Notes: generated from the sequence alone by a model not told the origin. Positions 17,259 through 26,098 are shown, counted from the first letter of the stretch. The stretch: 64,000 nt of DNA from Thalassococcus sp. S3 (GCF_004216475.1 NZ_CP022303.1:2604001-2668000); one strand, 5' to 3'. Numbers and translations: made by a program.

Positions 17259-19447
17259 GCGCCAAGCCCCTGGTTCAAGCCCCGATCCTGCGCGCGCTGA
17301 CGTTCCTGTATGTGGACATTGGCGGCATTGGCCCCGGCTGTCGCAGCGGTCTGATGCAGATCCTCACTGGTCGTTATGGACACAAGCAATTCCGCGAACC
17401 AGGGCGTTGGATCATTGTCGAACATACGGGCCGTGTCGCGCCGCGAGATGATATTGGCCGGACCTTCGACAATCTCCGGGCCGTACTCTCCCACAATCCC
17501 CCATTGATTGGAGCCCAGCCGACCTCCCTCATCGAAGAACCCACCGAAGACATTGCCGAAGAGGCCGCTCAGAAAACCGCCCCCTCCGCCACCGCCAATG
17601 CCGGATAGAGGACTGAACACAGAGGACAGCAAGTTCTGCAGTCCCGATGAAATCAGGTCGCGCGACATCCGCTTGAAGACTTGTCCAAGCGTTTCGCCTG
17701 CGTCCCGGCCATCGACCGCCACATCAGCGAGCGCATCGCTGATGCTGCGAATGCCCGAGGTGACGGAGCGAAACGCGCCGTTGTTTTGCAGCGGGGCCAT
17801 CGCGTTGCCGAGACCACTAAAGCCCGTCTCGGCCGCCTGGATCATATCGTCTGCGACACTCCCGATCTTCGCGACAGCGGTGGGCGCCTCCTGGTCGATG
17901 CCGAGTTTCAGGCCCTCCATCATCTGACGCCCGATCCGCATGAACTCGCGAGACGGTGATTGAATTCCAGCGGCTTGCTCTGCGGCGTTGATCGCGGCAT
18001 CGCCCGCACTCGCACCGGCGGCTTCTACCTCTGGAACGCCCGCATTGATGCCTTCTGCGAGGCCGTCCGTCATGGCCTTGCCAGTTCTACGACCGGCATT
18101 GCGCCCTCGGCTTACCCCAGCAACGCCGTCAAAAATCCGCTCCCAAGAGAAGTTGAAGGAGAATTTCGACCAATCGATACGCGGGATGAACCGACCCCAA
18201 TTCAGAGGCTTGATCAGAAACTCCCAAGCCAGTTGACCGGCCAAAACAGCCCAGCCAATCACCGGGATAAAGCGCGCGCTCCAAACAAGCGGTTTGATCA
18301 GCACCGTCCAGGCCAGCTTCTTTGCCAAGCTGAGCCACGGAATAGCTTTGATGAAGAGACCCCATTTCAGAGCCGGGATCAGCAGAGCCCATTTGATCGG
18401 TGGAAGGTCGGCCCAATACTTTGCAAGATCCGACGCAACATCCACGAGGCCCTCCAACGCGGGCAGCCGAGCCGTCAACTCATCCCATTGCGTCACGAGA
18501 TATCCCACGGCACCCGCGACAACCCCGAAACCGAAAATGGCGATGCCAATCGGAGAGGCCAGCGCCGCCAGCCCTGATACCAGAAATCCAAGCCCCATGA
18601 GCACCGGGCCAAGCGCCGCCGCCAACGTCGCGGATACCGCAACAAACCTCTGGGTTTCGGGGGTCAGATTGTTGAACCAGGCAACCGCATCGGCCAGAGC
18701 TTCAGCCAATCGTTGGATTGTCGGAGCCAGCGCAACGGTCACCTGATTGCCAAGGCCGCGCACCGCCAACGCCATGGCCGATATCGCATCATTGGTCTGT
18801 TCGATCTGATCGGCATCAACTTCGGAAATCACGATACCGAAGCGCTCGACCTCCTCTCTGGCAGTCTCGATGACATCCGCATTCAAGCGCAGCATCGCCA
18901 AACCGGTCAGATCGCCGAACATTTGCGAGGCCACACCTGCGCGCTCGGCTTCCGGCACGTATTCGGCAAGCCGCTCCTGAATGAGTTTGATCCGCTCATC
19001 CATGTCTAGATCGGCGAAGTCAGCCGCCGTGAGCCCCAGCCGTTCAAAGGCCTTGGCGCCGGCCCCGGTCCCCTGTTCGGCAAGACTGATCCGGCGGGTC
19101 AGCCGGCGCATAGACCCTTCCAGATCGCCTTGCGAGATCCCGGCGATATCGGCGGCACGTGACAGCACCTGCAGAGACCCGACACTGGTGTCGAAACTCT
19201 CCCCCATCTTGGCCTGCGCATCGACCGTCTTGAGAGACGAGCGCACTGCTACCGTCGCGATCCCGGCAAGCGGGGCCGTCACGCGCGTGCTGAGCGTGGA
19301 CCCGGCCTTTGACAGTTTCCGTGAGGCGCGCTCCATCGACTTGCGAAAGCCTGCGAGCCGCTTTTCGGCCACGCCGACGCCCTGTTCGAACGCAGCCGTA
19401 TCCAGGCCCAGGACAGCGCGGAGTGCGCCGATGATCGCATTCGCCAT
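17255..19447 (-). CDS. Tail tape-measure protein
   Basis: A 730-residue protein. The N-terminus (GVGVAEKRLAGFRKSM, SKAGSTLSTRVTAPLAGI) and the block DLDMDERIKLIQERLAEY with MFGDLTGLAMLRL are typical of lambda/TP901-type tape measures. A hydrophobic double segment lies near residues 275-315 (AALGPVLMGLGFLVSGLAAL). It is followed by a Trp-rich region near 345-435, where W recurs about every 8-10 residues. A Gly-rich hinge, GGGGGGFLSGLFGN, comes near 645. It sets tail length and would span the membrane during DNA entry. It follows the G/GT chaperones by three bases, the usual order. Confidence 0.9.
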   Translation of the reverse strand: MANAIIGALRAVLGLDTAAFEQGVGVAEKRLAGFRKSMERASRKLSKAGSTLSTRVTAPLAGIATVAVRSSLKTVDAQAKMGESFDTSVGSLQVLSRAADIAGISQGDLEGSMRRLTRRISLAEQGTGAGAKAFERLGLTAADFADLDMDERIKLIQERLAEYVPEAERAGVASQMFGDLTGLAMLRLNADVIETAREEVERFGIVISEVDADQIEQTNDAISAMALAVRGLGNQVTVALAPTIQRLAEALADAVAWFNNLTPETQRFVAVSATLAAALGPVLMGLGFLVSGLAALASPIGIAIFGFGVVAGAVGYLVTQWDELTARLPALEGLVDVASDLAKYWADLPPIKWALLIPALKWGLFIKAIPWLSLAKKLAWTVLIKPLVWSARFIPVIGWAVLAGQLAWEFLIKPLNWGRFIPRIDWSKFSFNFSWERIFDGVAGVSRGRNAGRRTGKAMTDGLAEGINAGVPEVEAAGASAGDAAINAAEQAAGIQSPSREFMRIGRQMMEGLKLGIDQEAPTAVAKIGSVADDMIQAAETGFSGLGNAMAPLQNNGAFRSVTSGIRSISDALADVAVDGRDAGETLGQVFKRMSRDLISSGLQNLLSSVFSPLSGIGGGGGGGFLSGLFGNVFGGFFDEGGRLGSNQWGIVGEYGPEIVEGPANIISRRDTARMFDNDPTPWFAELLVSITTSEDLHQTAATAGANAANVHIQERQRAQDRGLNQGLGA

Positions 19448-19450
19448 GTC

Positions 19451-20130
19451 TCAGAGAACCTTTCCACCAAAGGCCGCATTCAGAACCTGAACAACCGCCT
19501 TTTGCTCTTGCCACGTCTGGCGCTCCCGCTTGCGTTTGGCGGAAGACACTTTCTTGAAGGCTGGGAATTTCTTGGGTTTGTGAAAGCCGATCATCATAAG
19601 CTGCGCGGCCATCCAGGCATTGGCCTGGGATCGCTCTTGCTCACGACTAACGCGCCGCACGGCGCCTGCCATCACGATGTCGATCTCACGGGGCGTGAGA
19701 TGCCAGAAGAGCGCCGGGTCCTGCCCGAGATCTACCCAGCTTTCGAGGAGCGCCGACCAGTCTGTGTCCGCTTCGCCGGCTTTTTTCCAGCTTTGCCTTT
19801 GCCCCCCTTTGGCGCGTCTGGCATGGAAAGGTTCACCGCTTCTCCCAGCTTTTCGAGCGCGACGACGATGCCGCCGATATCGGTGATCAAGCGCCCCGCA
19901 TCCCGCTGCGTCAGATCCTCGTGATGCTCTTGCAAGCCCGCCCAGAACAGCAACCGGACATCCTTGAAGGACAGATCCTCGTCGCCTCGATCCTCCAGCC
20001 GTTTGAGAAACTGGCCGGGCGTGAGACCCGACTCCGCCTCCAGTTCGCAGAAGCCGTTTGCTGTGAATTGCAGAGTGTAGGTTTCCCCATCGACGTCGAA
20101 GTCGATCTTGCCTTTGACTTTGTTGCTCAT
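19451..20130 (-). CDS. Tail assembly chaperone GT (fusion by -1 frameshift)
   Basis: The same start as the G protein, shifted into the -1 frame at 19780-19786, gives about 226 residues. The T part begins AGEADTDWSALLESW and continues LGQDPALFWHLTPREIDIV, a pattern common in siphophage tail chaperones (F-W-x-L-T-P-x-E), with a basic C-terminus. In lambda, G and GT bind the tape measure and recruit tail-tube subunits in a set ratio. The T frame has no start of its own at the right place, so fusion is the reasonable reading. Confidence 0.75.
19732..20130 (-). CDS. Tail assembly chaperone G
   Basis: The start is ATG 20130, overlapping the tail-tube stop as ATGA. The 132-residue product opens MSNKVKGKIDFDVDGETYTL and carries FCELEAESGLTPGQFL. 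This resembles gene-transfer-agent-type and siphophage chaperones that precede tape measures. Its last 20 residues, after the Lys-rich GKAGKK, are the zero-frame tail made when the ribosome does not slip. It works with the GT fusion. Confidence 0.8.
   Translation of the reverse strand: MSNKVKGKIDFDVDGETYTLQFTANGFCELEAESGLTPGQFLKRLEDRGDEDLSFKDVRLLFWAGLQEHHEDLTQRDAGRLITDIGGIVVALEKLGEAVNLSMPDAPKGGKGKAGKKPAKRTQTGRRSSKAG
19780..19786 (-). promoter_or_regulatory. Programmed -1 frameshift slippery heptamer A AAA AAG
   Basis: On the minus strand the zero frame reads GGA AAA AAG, exactly the X XXY YYZ form. Slipping back one base gives AAA AAA GCC and enters the downstream T frame, which stays open to 19451. 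The zero frame ends 48 bases later. A GC-rich stretch follows that could form a stimulatory stem, but none was proved. Confidence 0.8.
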
Positions 20131-20540
20131 GGTGCCGGCACCGTGAAGACGGGCTGTCCCGTGATCTTGAAAGTGGCCGAGGTTTCGATCTTGTCTTCGA
20201 GCGGGTCGGACGTCTCCATCCCGGTGATGAAGGCCGAAAACGACCATTTGGATCCGTCCGGAAATTCGATGGCGTAAGCGACCGGATCGTCATTGTCGAA
20301 GTCCGCCACCATTGCCTGATAGGCCGCAGTCGACGGCTTCGACTGGATATCGCAGGACACCTCGCCGCCATCCTTGAGCCCGGCAATGAACTCGCGCCAC
20401 TTGCCCGGCGATTCCATATGGGTCGCGTCGATAGTGTCGCGGCTGAGTGATGGTGGGCCGATGCTTGTCACCTCGCCCACCGATTCCGTCCCGCGTTTGA
20501 ACTTAGAGCCGTACCCGATCTGCGCGTCCGTCATGGTCAA
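20127..20540 (-). CDS. Major tail (tube) protein
   Basis: A 137-residue protein: GYGSKFKRGTESVGEVTSIG, then IDATHMESPGKWREFIAGLKDGGEVSCDI, and later KWSFSAFITGMET. This is the standard pattern of phage tail-tube proteins (D-x-T-x-x-x-S...F-x-x-G-L-x-D-x-G). The gene lies between the DUF3168 completion protein and the G chaperone and overlaps both by ATGA. It would polymerise into the tail tube around the tape measure. Confidence 0.9.
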   Translation of the reverse strand: MTMTDAQIGYGSKFKRGTESVGEVTSIGPPSLSRDTIDATHMESPGKWREFIAGLKDGGEVSCDIQSKPSTAAYQAMVADFDNDDPVAYAIEFPDGSKWSFSAFITGMETSDPLEDKIETSATFKITGQPVFTVPAP

Positions 20541-20944
20541 ACCTCCTCATTCCAGCTGATGTCCAGATCAACGCTGGCGCGGAATAGCTGGCGCTCCCCG
20601 CCGGTTGTTTCGTCATTGAAGTCGCGGGCCTCGCCCACGAAGATCCCTTGAAACCGGATTGCCCCCTCGCGCCCGCGAAAGCCGGAGAGGTGATCGGTCA
20701 AAGCGCGCCTGACAGACGTCGCAGTGCCGTAGGTCTCAGCCCAGGTATCGGTTTGCACACGCGTCCGGTGCAGGCCGGACGGCCCCTCCATGTGATAGGC
20801 ATGCAGGTCCGACACCAGGGTCAGGTTCACATACGGAAACCCCTCCGCATCGCGCGGCTGCCGCAACCAATGGACCCGACCACCCACAAGATCCCGTAGA
20901 GGCGCGTGTCCCAGTACGAGCGTCGTCAAAGCCTCTTCCATCAC
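20537..20944 (-). CDS. DUF3168-type tail completion protein
   Basis: A 135-residue protein: LVLGHAPLRDLVGGRVHW near the start, PYVNLTLVSD, and TDTWAETYGTATSVRRALTDHL, the DUF3168 pattern. These proteins terminate the tail at the head-proximal end. It overlaps the HK97 gp10-like gene and the tube gene by ATGA. Confidence 0.85.
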   Translation of the reverse strand: MMEEALTTLVLGHAPLRDLVGGRVHWLRQPRDAEGFPYVNLTLVSDLHAYHMEGPSGLHRTRVQTDTWAETYGTATSVRRALTDHLSGFRGREGAIRFQGIFVGEARDFNDETTGGERQLFRASVDLDISWNEEV

Positions 20945-21378
20945 CGGCCTCGTTTCGCCACGCGCTTCCGGTACCGGGCGACGGACTTCACAATATCGGC
21001 CCAGAGCTCCTCTTTGATGATCCTCAGCACCTCGGCCTTCTTGGCCTCCCAGGCAGGGCGCAGATGCGGTTCTGCCGCCTGCCGGCGGTTGCCGAACTCC
21101 GTCTGCACCGCCGCCGGGTCGTTCGGGCCGACATAGACCTCCACTTCGCTCTGCTTTGGCGACACCCGGCGCTGTCGCTTCGTGAGGCGCGTGCCGACGC
21201 CATAGCTCTCTTTCAGGTTTCCGTCTTTCTCCGGCGCATTGGCCCGACCCGCATCGGCAACGGGCTGCGCGGCTTTCTTCAGCACGCGGCGCACGCTGGC
21301 TTTGGCCGTGGCTTTCGGAAGCGCCATCAGCGCCCGCTCCATCTCGCGGAAACCTTCAACTTTGAACGTCGGTTTCAC
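20941..21378 (-). CDS. HK97 gp10-like neck/tail-completion protein
   Basis: A 145-residue, basic protein: EMERALMALPKATAKASVRRVLKKAAQPVADAGRANAP followed by a variable loop and VQTEFGNRRQAAEPHLRPAWEA, the classic HK97 gp10 layout (helix, then E-F-G...A-x-P-x-L-R-P-A). It is required at the head-tail joint in the family. It overlaps the head-closure gene by 22 bases. Confidence 0.9.
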   Translation of the reverse strand: MKPTFKVEGFREMERALMALPKATAKASVRRVLKKAAQPVADAGRANAPEKDGNLKESYGVGTRLTKRQRRVSPKQSEVEVYVGPNDPAAVQTEFGNRRQAAEPHLRPAWEAKKAEVLRIIKEELWADIVKSVARYRKRVAKRGR

Positions 21379-21709
21379 GATTGGTCACCGCTGTGATTTC
21401 CAGAAACCGATTGCGGCCCTGATCAAGCTCTTTCACGCCGACGATCTCCCACATGAGACCGTCACAGGTCAGCCTGTCCGCTGCCGTGATCCGCCGTACT
21501 TTCGGGCAGGACCGCACTACGAAGCGGGCTTGCAAAGCAGTGCTTTCTCGACCGGCCTGCATCTTTTCGACATCCGACACATCCCGACGCCGCGCCCGCG
21601 CGATGAGGAATATGACCAACCGACCGACGGGCTCGTTCAGCGCGCTGCGGCTGTCCTCGACGCGCTTGTAGAACACGACGCGCCGGTTCAATTCTCCGGC
21701 CCCGATCAT
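21356..21709 (-). CDS. Head-closure (head-tail adaptor) protein
   Basis: A 117-residue protein: GELNRRVVFYKRVEDSRSALNEP is the opening of SPP1 gp16-type head-closure proteins (L-x-x-R-V-x-x-x-x), with a final DQGRNRFLEITAV strand. The family plugs the connector after packaging. It sits between the gp6-like connector and gp10-like genes, with an ATGA overlap upstream. Confidence 0.85.
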   Translation of the reverse strand: MIGAGELNRRVVFYKRVEDSRSALNEPVGRLVIFLIARARRRDVSDVEKMQAGRESTALQARFVVRSCPKVRRITAADRLTCDGLMWEIVGVKELDQGRNRFLEITAVTNRETDVQS

Positions 21710-21996
21710 GTGAACGACCGAAAGTCAGCCATGAGTGCATCGAAGCCGAGCGGCACACCGACCTTTGCCCCTGCCGCCACGGCTTCGCGATGGGCATAAA
21801 AATGCGCGGTCAGCATGGTTTGCGCCACGAGAAGATCGGGCGGATAGTTCGGGCCAAACTCCGCATCGATATCGCGCCGCAGATGCCGCGCCATATGGGC
21901 CTTTGCCCCGTCCAGAAAGAACTGGATCAGCGCGTCGTCAAAGGTCTGATCCTCCTCGATACCGAGGACCGGTCTCATATCCGCTACGGTCAACAT
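21706..21996 (-). CDS. gp6-like head-tail connector
   Basis: The start is ATG 21996, preceded by GAGAGGA; a longer open frame upstream runs through a terminator and is not used. The 96-residue product opens MLTVADMRPVLGIEEDQTFDD and has an all-helical pattern (LIQFFLDGAKAHMARHL, MLTAHFYAHREA), typical of gp6/gp15 connector proteins that ring the portal. It is the first gene after the terminator at 22017. Confidence 0.85.
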   Translation of the reverse strand: MLTVADMRPVLGIEEDQTFDDALIQFFLDGAKAHMARHLRRDIDAEFGPNYPPDLLVAQTMLTAHFYAHREAVAAGAKVGVPLGFDALMADFRSFT

Positions 21997-22016
21997 CACG
22001 TTCCTCTCCCAAGCTG

Positions 22017-22042
22017 AAAGACCGGGCACCGGCCCGGTCTTT
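22017..22042. terminator. Bidirectional-type hairpin terminator
   Basis: The arms AAAGACCGGGC and GCCCGGTCTTT (22017-22027 and 22032-22042) are a perfect 11-bp repeat with a four-base loop. Because the stem carries A and T runs at its ends, it can act on either strand. It separates the capsid-side coiled-coil gene from the connector genes and may tune their relative output. Confidence 0.75.
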
Positions 22043-22051
22043 CGTGCGTGA

Positions 22052-22642
22052 TCAGCCCTTGGCGTTCTTCGCGCCGTCGTCGCTATCGGCTGGCGCTGCC
22101 TTCGCGCGCGCCGCGTCCAGATCAGCCGACAACGCGGCGATCTTCGCTTCCGCTTCGGCGAGGTGCCCTTCCAAGGTTGCCTTCGCCTCTGCAACGGCTT
22201 CGGAGTCTTTCTCCGCCGCCGCGAGCCGTTCGGCGAGGTCCGTCACCTTCTCGCCATTCGCCTGGGCCAGCGCTTCCGCCTTGTCGAGTTGCTCCAGGGC
22301 CTTGTTGGCGGACGCCGTCTTTTCCGCCGCGACGGCCTCGGCTTTGTCGGCCCGCGTCTCCGCTTCGTCCTGCGCCGCTTCCGCTTTGGCCAGGGCAGAC
22401 CGCAGATCGGCAGCGGTTGCATCGGCGTCCGGGGGCGTGATGCCCGGCGTAAACTGCTCAGGTTGCGCGCGCTCCTTTTCCGCCTGCGCCTTGGGCAACT
22501 TTTCCAGAGCGGGGTTTTTGCCCTCCAGCAGGGGCAGAACGTGCTTTCGGACGCGATGGTCCTTTTCATCGACCGTGTAGACCACCCCATAGCGAAACGT
22601 GCCGATAGCGGTGTGCCGGGTCGAAAGTCCTTTTACGAACAT
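22052..22642 (-). CDS. Coiled-coil head-module protein, unknown
   Basis: A 196-residue protein with a short N-terminal domain (GLSTRHTAIGTFRYGVVYTV), then an Ala/Glu/Lys-rich coiled coil from about residue 75 to the end (repeats such as AEAAQDEAETRADKAEAV). It lies between two terminators downstream of the capsid gene. It might be an accessory head or decoration protein, since the N-terminal part resembles small head-module proteins downstream of capsids. No family was confirmed. Confidence 0.65.
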   Translation of the reverse strand: MFVKGLSTRHTAIGTFRYGVVYTVDEKDHRVRKHVLPLLEGKNPALEKLPKAQAEKERAQPEQFTPGITPPDADATAADLRSALAKAEAAQDEAETRADKAEAVAAEKTASANKALEQLDKAEALAQANGEKVTDLAERLAAAEKDSEAVAEAKATLEGHLAEAEAKIAALSADLDAARAKAAPADSDDGAKNAKG

Positions 22643-22656
22643 GAGTGCTCTCCTAA

Positions 22657-22683
22657 GAAAAACGGCGCCCCGAAGAGCGCCGT
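22657..22683 (-). terminator. Rho-independent terminator after the capsid gene
   Basis: The arms ACGGCGC and GCGCCGT (22662-22668 with 22677-22683) enclose an eight-base loop; on the minus strand a T-run follows. It lies 23 bases past the capsid stop. Partial termination would give an excess of capsid message over the genes downstream. Confidence 0.8.
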
Positions 22684-22705
22684 AGAGTTTCGAAACCGCC
22701 GCCGA

Positions 22706-24025
22706 TCAGACGAAGACGAAGTCACCGCGCACCATCGCCAGCGCGCGCTTGATGATCAGCGCGACCCGCTTGCGGGCCTTCATCGTTACCATGTCTTCGA
22801 CAAAGTTCTGATCGTGTTCGGTGGAGAGGATCACCTCGGTCTCTTGCCGGTCGTAATAGGTCGCGGCCATCGCCAAATCACCCGCCAGCCATTCGCCGAT
22901 GGACATCGTATTGGTCTCGACCACATCCTTGCCCCAGAGGCGCGGCATGGCCTGTGCGCCCGGATCGCCATAGACATAGCGATTGTCTGCCCCACCCACC
23001 TTGAGCAATTCGATGGCTGTCCAGTCGGTGGGGTTCAGCAAGATCTCCGCCGGCATGTAGTCTTCCAGCGTGACCTGCAGAAGGCCCAGGCGCAGGCGGT
23101 CGATGCGATTAGCATTCGGCAACCCGGCAGCGGCAACAAAGGCCGGGGCTTCGGTGAGAAGCCCGGTCAGGTTTTCGCCGACACCATCTCCCGCCACGAT
23201 CTGCTTTTCTTCCTCAAGGTTGATGAGGTAGCGCAACTCGCCATCGACTTCGGATTGAAGCTGATCCGCATCGGCCAACGCCTCTTCACTGGTGTTGGTA
23301 TGCGTGGCGATTTTCTTCACCCGCTCCACGGCCTTTTCCCAGCCGAAGGACGATGCGCCGCTAGGTGTGGTCTCGGCAACCATGCCAGCCCCGCTTTGGC
23401 GCAGCACCTGCCGGCGGTAATGCACTTGATCGGACCCGACCGTGGCCTGGGTCAGAAGTGCGCGGACCAAGAGCCGGCGGCGCGGAATGCGGATGGGGTC
23501 GCGTTCCTCTTCATGATAGATGAGCCCGCCGCCAGATCCCGGCGCGGTCGTGATCGCATTGGAGATCCGCATTGACGTTGTGCCACTGCACCCACCTTCG
23601 ATATAGGCCTTGATCTTGTCCTCCTCGGCCGCGACGGCTTGGCCCAGAGAAAGGATCTTGTCGCCGCCACCTCGCCCGGTGCCAGACGCCACCTGCTGCG
23701 AGATTTCAAGCGTCTTGCTGTCCAGCCCCTCAACCAGGGCTTTCAGGTCTTCGACCGCCTTCATCGTGGCGGTCTGTTCGGCCAGCAGTTTGTCGGCTGC
23801 AGCCTTGGTTTCAGCAGACACATCGCCCGCTGCCTTGGCCTGTTTGAGAGCATCCTCCGCCGTTTGCTTGGCCTCCCCATTCAGCTGTTCAAGCTGCTGG
23901 CTCACCTTTTTGAGCAGCACTTCGGGATCATCAATGGTCTCCGCGCGCACAGTGCCGATCACGGCTTTCGGGCGCGCGGCTTCCAGCGCCGCCACCGAAA
24001 TGGCGGGCGTCATCAACTTGGTCAT
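22706..24025 (-). CDS. HK97-family major capsid protein
   Basis: A 439-residue protein. Residues 30-115 are a charged coiled coil (VLLKKVSQQLEQLNGEAKQ), the delta/scaffolding domain that the prohead protease removes. The HK97 fold follows, with IRIPRRRLLVRALLTQATV, SFGWEKAVERVKKIATHTN and SEVDGELRYLINLEEEKQIV (the E-loop/spine region). The C-terminal TYYDRQETEVILSTEHDQNF completes it. It forms the shell of the head. The gene is preceded by the ClpP-type protease and followed by a terminator. Confidence 0.95.
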   Translation of the reverse strand: MTKLMTPAISVAALEAARPKAVIGTVRAETIDDPEVLLKKVSQQLEQLNGEAKQTAEDALKQAKAAGDVSAETKAAADKLLAEQTATMKAVEDLKALVEGLDSKTLEISQQVASGTGRGGGDKILSLGQAVAAEEDKIKAYIEGGCSGTTSMRISNAITTAPGSGGGLIYHEEERDPIRIPRRRLLVRALLTQATVGSDQVHYRRQVLRQSGAGMVAETTPSGASSFGWEKAVERVKKIATHTNTSEEALADADQLQSEVDGELRYLINLEEEKQIVAGDGVGENLTGLLTEAPAFVAAAGLPNANRIDRLRLGLLQVTLEDYMPAEILLNPTDWTAIELLKVGGADNRYVYGDPGAQAMPRLWGKDVVETNTMSIGEWLAGDLAMAATYYDRQETEVILSTEHDQNFVEDMVTMKARKRVALIIKRALAMVRGDFVFV

Positions 24026-24035
24026 AAGTGTCTCC

Positions 24036-24878
24036 TCAGATGGAGTTGAGTTTATCCAGCGCGGTACGCGCGATCTGCGAAACGGCAGCGCTCGGCATGC
24101 CGGATGAGGCAGCGCCCGGCTTGCCTCCGTTCAGCGCAGCGAGAAGTCCCCGCCGCTCCGATCTCGTCAGGCCAGCCCGACCCAAGTGAATGTCGATTTT
24201 TGTCAGAGCCGCAGCCTCACTCTCCGACGTCCCGGACCCGCCGCCCGTGGTCACGTCGTGAGACCCCAGCAGATCATCGGCGAAGCCTTGTTCAACAGCA
24301 TCCGATCCGCCGATCCATGTCTCTTTGTCGAGCATGGCCGCAATCTCTTTGGCCGCAACGCCAGAGCGCGCCTCGTAGACATCCACCGACGCCGCATCGA
24401 ACGGCTCCAACCAGTCGGCCACGTCGCGGAACGCGTGACGGTCGCCTGCCGCCAGCACCCATGTGTTGTGGATCATCAGAAACCCGGCCCGCGCCATCAA
24501 GATCCGGTCTCCGCTCATCGCGATCAGCGAGGCGGCCGATGCTGCCAGGCCCAGAACCTTGACCGTCACTGCTCCGGGATGCTCATTCAGCAGGTTGTAA
24601 ATCGCCAAACCTTCGAAGAAATCCCCGCCAGGCGAGTTGATGTTCACGACAACGTCGCGCTCGCCGATGTTGCGCAAAGCCCCTGCGATCCGCTTGGCCG
24701 TCACACCGTTGCCAAACCAATCCGCGCCGATGGGCTCAAGGATTGAGATCGACGCGTCCTCCTCGTCTTGCGCCGCGCGGATATCCGGGTTCCAGCGTTT
24801 CAGAACCACATCGGAGATGTCGGATTTCAGGCCGGGCCGTGTGGGAACGGCTGCAATCGGCAGATCGCGTTTGGTCAT
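24036..24878 (-). CDS. ClpP-type head maturation protease
   Basis: A 280-residue protein with the ClpP fold: VVVNINSPGGDFFEGLAIYN, the serine block GLAASAASLIAMSGD, and the histidine block RAGFLMIHNTWVLAAGDRH, with Asp expected near DVADWLEP. Phage versions cut the capsid delta domain and scaffold during maturation. The start overlaps the portal stop by ATGA. The C-terminal 70 residues are an extra region (TSESEAAALTKIDIHLG, LTRSERRGLL) that could include scaffolding. Confidence 0.92.
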   Translation of the reverse strand: MTKRDLPIAAVPTRPGLKSDISDVVLKRWNPDIRAAQDEEDASISILEPIGADWFGNGVTAKRIAGALRNIGERDVVVNINSPGGDFFEGLAIYNLLNEHPGAVTVKVLGLAASAASLIAMSGDRILMARAGFLMIHNTWVLAAGDRHAFRDVADWLEPFDAASVDVYEARSGVAAKEIAAMLDKETWIGGSDAVEQGFADDLLGSHDVTTGGGSGTSESEAAALTKIDIHLGRAGLTRSERRGLLAALNGGKPGAASSGMPSAAVSQIARTALDKLNSI

Positions 24879-26098
24879 GTGCTGTCCTTTCCGAGAAGCT
24901 CCAGCGGCGAGAGCGCGGTTTGCGCCAGCAGCGCATCCGCATTTGGATCGTCATGGCGCGGCAGGTTCATCCGGGCGCGGCGCTCATTCGCGGTCATCGT
25001 CCCGCTCATGCCCAGCTTTTGCAGCAAGTCACCCTTGGCCTTGCTGTCCATCTGGATCATGGCCTCGCGGTTATACTCGACATAGTGGCGGCGACGGTTC
25101 TGCGGCGGGATCAGGTCTTTCTTGATCCGCATTTCCAGACGGATCAGAAACGGGTTGATCCCAAGCGTGCGCCAGGCCAGCAGGATCGCCTCGACCCCGG
25201 TGCCCCACATCGTCTGCCCCTCGGCGGCATGGCCGATCACGATGGGCGGCACGCCAAACCAGCGGCAGATATCCTCGACGCCGAAGCGCCGGGTTTCCAG
25301 AAGCTGGGCGTCTTCCGGGTTCATCTGCAATTGCTGGTATTTCAGCCCCGCCTCGAGAACCATCGTCTTGCCAGCTTTCGAAGACTGAGAGTAAGCCTCC
25401 AGCAAAGCCTGAAGCTGCGACCGCTGCTCTGAGTTCAACGTTTGATCTGCCGACAGCACCCCGCTCGGCATCGCGGCGTTTGAGAAGATCTTGCCCGCCG
25501 TCTCATCCGCAGCCAGTGCCGCGCCAATCGAATTGGCCCCATACCGCACCGTGGACATGCCGAGCCCGTCGCCCGCGCCAAAGCCGCGCAAATGGAACAC
25601 CTTCTCCGCCGGCATGAACTCCGTCTTGCCGCGATCCGTCACCGCATAGCGCATCGTGCCGTCCTGACGGCGCTCCGGGCGGCAGTCCAGCAGCGGACGC
25701 AGGCCGACCAGGCGCGACCCCATATAGAGCTTTTCCGAACAGGCATTCCCCTGCAGGCAGGTCTGCGCGACCATGCCTTCCCAATACTCAGGCGCAGTCT
25801 GTTCCGGGTTCGGCGATTCCTTAATGATCTCGGCAAGATCATCGTCCAGCCGTTCCCGGCTATCCCCGGACCCCTTGCGATAGTGATCGACGGGCAGCGT
25901 CGAGATCATCTCCGCCGTCTTACGCACACAGGCCCAGACCGCAGACACTTCCAGCGAGGTGCGGGCGTTGACGGTCTTACCGGCATGCGAGCGCGTGCCG
26001 CCAAGCGCCCAATTCATGTTCCCGAAATACGACCGCCAGCCGGTGCCCGCATATTCGGCGCGCGCGCCCCGCGCCGCCGCGCGCAACAGCCGGATCAA
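24875..26098 (-). CDS. HK97-family portal protein
   Basis: A 407-residue protein. NARTSLEVSAVWACVRKTAEMISTLPV is the typical opening helix region. YRKGSG, LRPLLDCRPERRQDGTMRY, EKVFHLRGFGAGDGLGMSTV and LRRFGVEDICRWFGVPPIVIG-type blocks follow, as does MTANERRARMNLPRHDD near the end. It forms the dodecameric DNA channel at one vertex. It overlaps TerL and the protease by ATGA. Confidence 0.95.
   Translation of the reverse strand: MIRLLRAAARGARAEYAGTGWRSYFGNMNWALGGTRSHAGKTVNARTSLEVSAVWACVRKTAEMISTLPVDHYRKGSGDSRERLDDDLAEIIKESPNPEQTAPEYWEGMVAQTCLQGNACSEKLYMGSRLVGLRPLLDCRPERRQDGTMRYAVTDRGKTEFMPAEKVFHLRGFGAGDGLGMSTVRYGANSIGAALAADETAGKIFSNAAMPSGVLSADQTLNSEQRSQLQALLEAYSQSSKAGKTMVLEAGLKYQQLQMNPEDAQLLETRRFGVEDICRWFGVPPIVIGHAAEGQTMWGTGVEAILLAWRTLGINPFLIRLEMRIKKDLIPPQNRRRHYVEYNREAMIQMDSKAKGDLLQKLGMSGTMTANERRARMNLPRHDDPNADALLAQTALSPLELLGKDST

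Noticed and set aside
19451..20386. 311-codon single frame read as one gene from 20386
   Set aside because: Its first 190 codons are a shadow of the tail-tube and G genes; only the last part is real and is reached by the -1 shift.
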